Shown here: positions 1 through 3,645 of the stretch, one piece after another
Layout: each line of letters opens with the position of its first letter
How positions within the stretch are numbered: position 1 is the first letter of the stretch
From: Alphaproteobacteria bacterium UBA6324
Lineage (GTDB): Bacteria > Pseudomonadota > Alphaproteobacteria > CAAGCB01 > CAG-977
DNA length: 13,359 nucleotides
Direction: 5' to 3'
Assembly (NCBI GenBank): GCA_002439085.1
Contig: DJSW01000012.1
Span: forward strand, 1-13,359
The notes under the pieces: generated by a model
Databases searched by the model: none
Told to the model about the DNA's origin: nothing
The model's input: the letters and a program-made list of their open reading frames with translations, nothing else
Made by a program: the position numbers and the translations under genes

Positions 1-66
1 CGCTTCGCTATCCGCGAAGGTGGCCGCACCGTCGGCGCCGGCGTCGTTTCCAAAATCATTGAGTAA
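1..66 (+). CDS. tuf: Elongation factor Tu, C-terminal fragment
   Basis: This is the last 21 codons of a gene entering from the left edge, ending in TAA at 64-66. The translated tail contains RFAIREGGRTVGAGVV, the conserved end of EF-Tu domain 3, followed by SKIIE. EF-Tu is the GTPase that delivers aminoacyl-tRNA to the ribosome; domain 3 contributes to binding tRNA and EF-Ts. The GTPase domain lies outside the window, so only the family can be judged. A tuf gene next to tRNA-Trp and secE is a common alphaproteobacterial order, and E. coli likewise has tufB upstream of secE-nusG. Identity is near certain; which tuf copy this is cannot be told. Confidence 0.95.
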   Translation, partial: RFAIREGGRTVGAGVVSKIIE

Positions 67-105
67 TAATTTGAATTTTTTCAAATTTTCTACTTGATTT
101 TTCCG

Positions 106-141
106 AAAGGGATGGGTACTTTTGCTCATCCCTTTTGTTTT
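106..141 (+). terminator. Intrinsic terminator after tuf
   Basis: The arm 106-116 (AAAGGGATGGG) pairs with 125-135 (CTCATCCCTTT), giving 11 pairs with one G-T wobble and an 8-nt loop. A T-rich tract (TTTTGTTTT, 133-141) overlaps and follows the right arm. This is a plausible rho-independent terminator or attenuator for tuf. The tRNA begins 28 nt later, so read-through into tRNA-Trp and secE is possible. The motif of the left arm recurs at 146-154 (see findings). A separate AT-only 8-bp hairpin (68-75 with 80-87) lies just after the tuf stop. Confidence 0.75.
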
Positions 142-168
142 GGATAAAGGGATGATGCGATGCGGTTT

Positions 169-244
169 AGGGGTATAGCTCAATTGGTAGAGCACCGGTC
201 TCCAAAACCGGGGGTTGCGGGTTCGATTCCTGCTGCCCCTGCCA
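169..244 (+). tRNA. trnW: tRNA-Trp (anticodon CCA)
   Basis: A full cloverleaf can be drawn. The acceptor stem is AGGGGTA (169-175) with TGCCCCT (234-240), including one G-U pair. The D arm is GCTC/GAGC (178-181, 190-193). The anticodon stem is CCGGT/ACCGG with loop CTCCAAA, placing anticodon CCA at 202-204. The variable loop is five bases, and the T arm is GCGGG/CCTGC around TTCGATT. The discriminator is G241, and CCA is encoded at 242-244, so no enzymatic addition is needed. It decodes UGG as tryptophan. It sits between the tuf terminator and secE, and is probably cut out of a longer transcript because no clear promoter of its own is visible. Confidence 0.97.
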
Positions 245-268
245 ACCGCCTGAATTAGGAATTTCTTT

Positions 269-466
269 ATGGCTAAAGTTCATCCCGTATTGTTTTTACG
301 TCAAGTCCGGCAGGAAGTCGGAAAGGTCGTATGGCCGACGCGCAAAGAAACGATGATGTCCACGCTGATGGTCGTGTTGTTTACGGTATGTGCGACGCTG
401 TTCTTTTTTGTTGTCGATCAGGTCATCGCGTGGGTGATGAAGCTGATCCTCGGTTTGGGAGGTTAG
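269..466 (+). CDS. secE: Preprotein translocase subunit SecE (short, single-span form)
   Basis: SecE is the essential small subunit that clamps SecY in the SecYEG protein-conducting channel of the inner membrane. The 65-residue product has the family pattern: an amphipathic cytosolic helix (residues 5-20), the conserved EVGKVVWPTRKET stretch (16-28), and one hydrophobic span at roughly 31-57. E. coli SecE is about twice as long, with two extra N-terminal spans; the one-span form is usual in alphaproteobacteria and many other bacteria. The ATG at 269 follows TAGGA (256-260) at suitable spacing. The gene ends only 3 nt before nusG, and the GGAGG at its 3' end serves as the nusG ribosome site, so translation of the two is probably coupled. 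Confidence 0.95.
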   Translation: MAKVHPVLFLRQVRQEVGKVVWPTRKETMMSTLMVVLFTVCATLFFFVVDQVIAWVMKLILGLGG

Positions 467-469
467 GCT

Positions 470-1000
470 ATGGCCGCCCGTTGGTATGTTTTACACGTGT
501 ACTCCGGCTTTGAGAAAAAGGTCGCCGAGTCGATTATGGAATTCGCCGCTCAGAAAGGGATGGCGGATATGTTTGAACAGGTGCTGGTTCCGACCGAAGA
601 GGTCGTCGAAGTCCGCCGCGGTTCCAAAGTGAATTCGGAACGCAAGTTCTTCCCCGGCTACGTCTTGGTCAAAATGGAAATGACCGACGAATCGTGGCAT
701 CTGGTGAAAAACACGCCGAAGGTGACCGGATTTTTGGGGGCGCGCGAACGTCCGACTCCGATTTCCGAAGCCGAGGCGCAGCGCATCCTGCATCAGGTCA
801 CCGAAGGTGTCGAACGTCCCAAGAATTCCATTTCTTTCGATGTCGGCGAACAGGTTCGCGTCACCGACGGACCGTTTGCGTCCTTTATCGGATTCGTCGA
901 AGAAACCGACGATGAAAAGGCGCGTTTGAAAGTTTCCGTTTCCATTTTCGGCCGTTCGACGCCCGTCGAACTGGAATATTCCCAAGTCGAAAAAGTGTAA
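470..1000 (+). CDS. nusG: Transcription elongation/antitermination factor NusG
   Basis: NusG binds the clamp region of RNA polymerase, suppresses pausing, and links polymerase to Rho or to ribosomal S10. The 176-residue product has the normal two-domain layout. The NGN domain (about 3-118) starts with WYVLHVYSGFEKKVAE and contains FFPGYVLVKMEM and TGFLG. A linker is followed by a KOW domain (about 122-176) with VRVTDGPFASFIGFVEE and an IFGRSTPVEL ending. Length is typical. The start is the ATG at 470, 3 nt after the secE stop, with a GGAGG Shine-Dalgarno inside the end of secE. The encoded factor acts on the polymerase made from rpoB and rpoC further along the same block. No unusual feature is seen. 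Confidence 0.97.
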   Translation: MAARWYVLHVYSGFEKKVAESIMEFAAQKGMADMFEQVLVPTEEVVEVRRGSKVNSERKFFPGYVLVKMEMTDESWHLVKNTPKVTGFLGARERPTPISEAEAQRILHQVTEGVERPKNSISFDVGEQVRVTDGPFASFIGFVEETDDEKARLKVSVSIFGRSTPVELEYSQVEKV

Positions 1001-1097
1001 CGAATCGGGTGTCGTTTCCGGATTTCGATTCGTTTCCGGATGACGCCTTTGCGGCAGGCGAGCCATTCGCCGCACCGCAAGCCTTAAAACGAATCGG
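1001..1097 (+). promoter_or_regulatory. Structured rplK leader, candidate L1 autoregulatory site
   Basis: The spacer before rplK folds into a compound hairpin. The outer stem is a perfect 10 bp, 1026-1035 (CGATTCGTTT) with 1087-1096 (AAACGAATCG). An asymmetric internal loop follows, then TTGCGG/CCGCAA (1049-1054, 1075-1080), a small CA/GCA internal loop, and GGCGA/TCGCC (1057-1061, 1067-1071) closing a 5-nt loop. In many bacteria L1 represses its own L11-L1 mRNA by binding a leader helix with asymmetric loops that mimics its 23S rRNA site. Position and shape fit that role, but I could not confirm the key L1-contact bases. No T-tract follows, so it is not an intrinsic terminator. Confidence 0.5.
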
Positions 1098-1119
1098 ATA
1101 GATTATTAGAGGTAACACA

Positions 1120-1548
1120 ATGGCAAAGAAAATTGTCGGGTTTATTAAATTGCAAATCCCGGCGGGGAAAGCCAATCCTTCTCCTCCCGTCGGTCCGGCG
1201 CTGGGTCAGCGCGGTTTGAACATCATGGAATTCTGCAAAGCGTTTAACGCCGCCACGCAGAAAATGGAACCGGGGATGCCGATTCCCGTCGTGATCACCG
1301 CTTATGCCGACCGCACGTTCTCTTTCATCACGAAGATGCCGCCCGTCAGCTACTTCATCATCAAGGCTTCCGGTCTGCCGAAAGGTTCCAAGGAACCCGG
1401 CCGTACCAAAGTCGGTAAAATCACCAAGGCGCAAGTCCGTGAAATCGCCGAACAGAAAATGCCGGATCTGAACTGCTCGACGGTTGAATCCGCTATGAAC
1501 ATGGTTATGGGACAGGCGCGTTCCATGGGTATCGAAGTCGTGGAGTAA
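1120..1548 (+). CDS. rplK: 50S ribosomal protein L11
   Basis: L11 forms the base of the GTPase-associated stalk on 23S rRNA and takes part in factor binding and in the stringent response through RelA. The 142-residue product has the N-terminal domain with the proline-rich PAGKANPSPPVGPALGQRG stretch (residues 14-32; the thiostrepton-binding face) and the C-terminal RNA-binding domain with SGLPKGSKEPG and KITKAQVREIAEQKMPDLN. It ends in ARSMGIEVVE, typical of the family. Length is standard. The ATG at 1120 is preceded by AGAGG (1108-1112). The stop is 6 nt before rplA, so the pair is probably translated together under L1 feedback. Confidence 0.97.
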   Translation: MAKKIVGFIKLQIPAGKANPSPPVGPALGQRGLNIMEFCKAFNAATQKMEPGMPIPVVITAYADRTFSFITKMPPVSYFIIKASGLPKGSKEPGRTKVGKITKAQVREIAEQKMPDLNCSTVESAMNMVMGQARSMGIEVVE

Positions 1549-1554
1549 CGGATA

Positions 1555-2265
1555 ATGGCTAAATTGGGTAAACGTTTGACGGGTGCGTACAAATCCGTCG
1601 ATAACATGAAAGCTTACGATCTGGACGAAGCCATCGCCGTTTTGAAAGCGGCTCCCAAAGCGAAATTCGACGAAACCGTCGAAATCGTCATGGGATTGAA
1701 CGTCGATCCCCGCCAGGCGGATCAGATGATTCGCGGCGTCGTCGGTCTGCCCAACGGTACGGGTAAAACGGTGCGCGTCGCCGTTTTCGCCAAGGGCGCC
1801 AAAGCCGAAGAAGCCAAAAAAGCCGGTGCCGATGTCGTCGGCGCGGAAGATTTGATGGAAGAAGTCCTGAAGGGCGTCATCAACTTCGACCGTTGCATCG
1901 CCACGCCCGACATGATGGGCGTCGTCGGTCGTCTGGGTAAGGTTTTGGGGCCCCGCGGCCTGATGCCGAACCCGAAACTGGGCACGGTGACGATGGATGT
2001 CGCCGGTGCGGTCAAAGCTGTCAAGGCCGGTCAGGTCGAATACCGCGTTGAAGCGGCCGGCCAGATCCACGCCGGCGTCGGCAAGATCAGCTTTACCGAA
2101 GCCCAGATCAAAGAAAACATTTTGACGTTTGCGCAGGCCGTTTTGAAAGCGAAGCCCGCCAGTGTCAAAGGAACTTACCTGAAACGCGTCGGTCTGAGCA
2201 CGACTCAGGGCGTCGGCGTCAAGGTTTCGGTTTCCAACGTCGCTGCTTTGGCGAGCGGAAACTGA
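1555..2265 (+). CDS. rplA: 50S ribosomal protein L1
   Basis: L1 forms the mobile L1 stalk next to the ribosomal E site and helps release deacylated tRNA; in many bacteria it also represses translation of its own rplK-rplA message. The 236-residue product has the family signature LGKVLGPRGLMPNPKLGTVT in the central domain, flanked by the two halves of the RNA-binding domain. The N-terminal half starts around YDLDEAIAVLK and DETVEIVMGLNVDPRQADQ; the C-terminal half includes GQVEYRVE and VKGTYLKRVGLSTTQG. Length is normal. The ATG at 1555 lies 6 nt after the rplK stop and probably relies on the GGAG at the end of rplK and on translational coupling. Confidence 0.97.
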   Translation: MAKLGKRLTGAYKSVDNMKAYDLDEAIAVLKAAPKAKFDETVEIVMGLNVDPRQADQMIRGVVGLPNGTGKTVRVAVFAKGAKAEEAKKAGADVVGAEDLMEEVLKGVINFDRCIATPDMMGVVGRLGKVLGPRGLMPNPKLGTVTMDVAGAVKAVKAGQVEYRVEAAGQIHAGVGKISFTEAQIKENILTFAQAVLKAKPASVKGTYLKRVGLSTTQGVGVKVSVSNVAALASGN

Positions 2266-2274
2266 TCAGGAATA

Positions 2275-2324
2275 CCGGCCGGAAACGGTCGGGAAAAGGG
2301 AAAACCGGATTTTCCGGCTTTCCC
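2275..2324 (+). other. Two strong stem-loops between rplA and the L10 leader
   Basis: Hairpin one (2275-2292) is CCGGCCG-GAAA-CGGTCGG, 7 bp with one G-U pair, closed by a GNRA-type GAAA tetraloop. Hairpin two pairs 2298-2309 with 2313-2324: GGGAAA/TTTCCC, one A-C mismatch, then CCGGA/TCCGG around a TTT loop. Neither is followed by a T-run, so they do not look like intrinsic terminators. They may protect the rplA 3' end, mark a processing point, or slow polymerase ahead of the L10 leader. The structures are direct readings of the bases; the roles are inference. Confidence 0.6.
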
Positions 2325-2328
2325 TTGA

Positions 2329-2463
2329 CCTGTCCAAGACTGTAGGCGCGGCGACGCTTTCGGGCAAAGCCGTTTAATGGAAAGTTTTCCGCCTGCATAG
2401 ACAGAGGTACAAGTTTTTTAGCCACTCCGTTGGATTGGTTTATGGCTTGAGCTTTTGGACAGG
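2329..2463 (+). promoter_or_regulatory. L10-binding leader of rplJ-rplL (L10 leader family)
   Basis: A closing stem CCTGTCCAA (2329-2337) pairs perfectly with TTGGACAGG (2455-2463) over 118 nt. Inside lie the CCAAGACTGTAGGCG segment and its partner CGCCTGCATAGACAG: AGGCG 2344-2348 pairs with CGCCT 2390-2394, and flanking CTGT can pair with ACAG at 2401-2404. A small hairpin GCTTT-CGGGC-AAAGC (2356-2370) and an AGCCA/TGGCT stem (2420-2424, 2443-2447) fill the remainder. This arrangement matches the leader bound by the L10-L12 complex, which represses rplJ translation when stalk protein is in excess. Position directly upstream of rplJ supports the call. Confidence 0.82.
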
Positions 2464-2465
2464 AA

Positions 2466-2526
2466 CGGTTTTCGGCATGGGGCCGCAAACCGATATTACC
2501 GAACTTCCGTTTCCGATTCGTCGGGG
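2466..2526 (+). other. Two further hairpins just upstream of the rplJ ribosome site
   Basis: CGGTTT (2466-2471) pairs with AAACCG (2487-2492), and inside it CGGC pairs with GCCG around a 5-nt loop, with one T-C mismatch between the stems. Nearer the gene, CCGA-TTCG-TCGG (2513-2524) forms a small TTCG-loop hairpin that wobble pairs can extend to 2511-2526. It ends two bases before the purine-rich GGAGGG. These elements could transmit L10 binding to the rplJ start site. That role is inferred; the pairing is seen. Confidence 0.5.
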
Positions 2527-2537
2527 CGGAGGGAATG

Positions 2538-2543
2538 AGAGGA
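2538..2543 (+). promoter_or_regulatory. Shine-Dalgarno deciding the GTG start of rplJ
   Basis: AGAGGA lies 7 nt before the GTG at 2551. It is the best-spaced ribosome site for the reading frame of L10. A stronger GGAGGG at 2528-2533 lies too far from the GTG (17 nt) and too close to an out-of-frame ATG at 2535. Confidence 0.75.
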
Positions 2544-2550
2544 TACAAAA

Positions 2551-3039
2551 GTGAAACGTGAACAAAAAGCTGAATTGCGTTCCAAAATGAACGAAGACTT
2601 CAGCGCGGCCGGTTTGGTTGTCGTCACCCATTATTCGGGATTGACGGTCGCCGAAATGTCGGCTTTGCGTGACGCCGTTCGCAAATTGGACGCAAAGTTT
2701 CGCGTGACCAAAAACCGTATTACTCGTCTTGCTCTTGCTGGAACACAGTATGAACAGTTGGCGGACCTGATGGTCGGCCCGACGGCTATTTCCTATTCCG
2801 TCGATCCGGTCGCCGCCGCCAAAGCCGTTGTCGAATTCGCCAAAAAGAATGACAAACTGGTCATCCGCGGCGGTATCATGAACGGAAAAGTGCTGTCCGT
2901 GGCCGAAGTGACGGCCTTGGGCGAACTGCCGTCCATGGATCAGTTGCGCGGAAAACTGGTCGGTCTGGTTCAGGCGCCGGCGGCTCAGATCGCCCGTGTT
3001 CTGAAGGCTTTTGCCGACAAGGAAGAACAGGCTGCGTAA
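2551..3039 (+). CDS. rplJ: 50S ribosomal protein L10
   Basis: L10 anchors the L12 dimers to the ribosomal stalk base and, as the L10-L12 complex, represses its own operon. The 162-residue product has an N-terminal rRNA-binding globular domain with VVVTHYSGLTVAEMSALRD, FRVTKNRITRLAL and GPTAISYS. Its C-terminal helix, about 145-162 (QIARVLKAFADKEEQAA), is where L12 N-terminal domains bind. Length is typical for alphaproteobacteria. The start is GTG at 2551; no in-frame ATG lies near, and the N-terminus MKREQKAELRSKMNEDF matches the family start, so the GTG is preferred. The gene is followed by an 89-nt spacer with two hairpins before rplL. Confidence 0.96.
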   Translation: MKREQKAELRSKMNEDFSAAGLVVVTHYSGLTVAEMSALRDAVRKLDAKFRVTKNRITRLALAGTQYEQLADLMVGPTAISYSVDPVAAAKAVVEFAKKNDKLVIRGGIMNGKVLSVAEVTALGELPSMDQLRGKLVGLVQAPAAQIARVLKAFADKEEQAA

Positions 3040-3050
3040 TCGTGGTGTCA

Positions 3051-3095
3051 CGGGGGATTTATTCCCCGCTGAAAAAAATCGGTGCCGTTTGGCAC
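3051..3095 (+). other. Two small hairpins in the rplJ-rplL spacer
   Basis: CGGGGGA (3051-3057) pairs with TTCCCCG (3062-3068) around a 4-nt loop, with one G-T wobble. GTGCC (3082-3086) pairs with GGCAC (3091-3095) around GTTT. An A7 tract (3072-3078) separates them, on the wrong strand for a forward terminator. They leave the rplL ribosome site (GGAG, 3116-3119) open, consistent with independent, efficient initiation of rplL, whose product is needed in several copies per ribosome. The function is inference. Confidence 0.5.
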
Positions 3096-3128
3096 ATCAT
3101 TGAAAACTATTAAACGGAGTTAAATAAA

Positions 3129-3494
3129 ATGGCTGATCTCGCCAAAATCGTTGATGAATTGTCTGCTTTGACAGTGTTGGAAGCTGCCGAACTGTCCAAA
3201 ATGCTGGAAGAAAAATGGGGCGTTTCCGCGGCTGCTCCCGTAGCCGTCGCCGCCGCCGCCGCTGCCGCTCCTGCGGAAGAAAAGACGGAATTTGATGTCG
3301 TTCTGGTTGAAGCCGGCGCGAACAAAATCAACGTCATTAAGGAAGTCCGCGCGATCACCGGTCTGGGCCTGAAAGAAGCGAAAGACCTGGTTGAAGGCGC
3401 TCCGAAGACCGTCAAAGAAGGCGCGAACAAGGAAGACGCTGAAAAATTCAAGAAGCAGTTGGAAGCTGCCGGCGCCAAGGTTGAAGTCAAGTAA
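3129..3494 (+). CDS. rplL: 50S ribosomal protein L7/L12
   Basis: L7/L12 is the multicopy flexible stalk protein that recruits and activates translation GTPases. The 121-residue product shows all three parts. The N-terminal dimerisation and L10-binding helices (1-32) include LSALTVLEAAELSKMLEEKWGV. An Ala/Pro/Val-rich hinge (about 34-51) contains a run of seven alanines. The C-terminal factor-binding domain (53-121) has EFDVVLVEAGANKINVIKEV, GLGLKEAKDLVE and a KKQLEAAGAKVEVK ending. The start ATG at 3129 follows GGAG at 3116-3119. The product is acidic and of usual length. Confidence 0.98.
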   Translation: MADLAKIVDELSALTVLEAAELSKMLEEKWGVSAAAPVAVAAAAAAAPAEEKTEFDVVLVEAGANKINVIKEVRAITGLGLKEAKDLVEGAPKTVKEGANKEDAEKFKKQLEAAGAKVEVK

Positions 3495-3517
3495 TTCAAC
3501 TTTAGCCGCTTGATTTT

Positions 3518-3562
3518 AGGGATCGGACGAATGGCCGGAAACGGCTTTTTCGACCGATCCTT
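3518..3562 (+). other. Long imperfect helix in the rplL-rpoB spacer (processing or attenuation element)
   Basis: GGATCGG (3520-3526) pairs with CCGATCC (3554-3560). Wobble and A-T pairs extend it outward, and CGAA/TTCG (3528-3531, 3549-3552) continues it inward past one A-A mismatch. The tip is GCCG-GAAA-CGGC (3534-3545), another GAAA tetraloop. It is not followed by a T-run. E. coli has an attenuator and an RNase III cleavage site in the same spacer, which sets rpoBC output below that of rplJL; this helix is a plausible counterpart. Structure seen, role inferred. Confidence 0.6.
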
Positions 3563-3645
3563 GAAGTCGTCTTGTAAAGTCTCCGGCGTCTTGGGACTAT
3601 AAACTTAGGGCGTTAAGAATTTTATCTTTTAGATGGGGAGCTGAA

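Noticed and set aside
122..148. Promoter for tRNA-Trp using TTGCTC and GATAAA.
   Set aside because: Both hexamers are poor, the spacing is 15 bp, and they overlap the terminator hairpin.
1084..2070. A 328-codon minus-strand frame across rplK and rplA.
   Set aside because: Same composition artefact; it covers two certain ribosomal protein genes and has no plausible ribosome site or domain.
2325..2353. TTGACC at 2325-2330 as the -35 of an rplJ promoter.
   Set aside because: No -10-like hexamer exists 15-19 bp downstream, where the sequence is GC-rich, and the bases belong to the L10 leader stem.
3572..3603. Possible internal promoter before rpoB with TATAAA at 3598-3603.
   Set aside because: The only upstream TTG-type hexamer (TTGTAA, 3572-3577) is 20 bp away and weak, and there is no extended -10. 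A chance -10 match is more likely.
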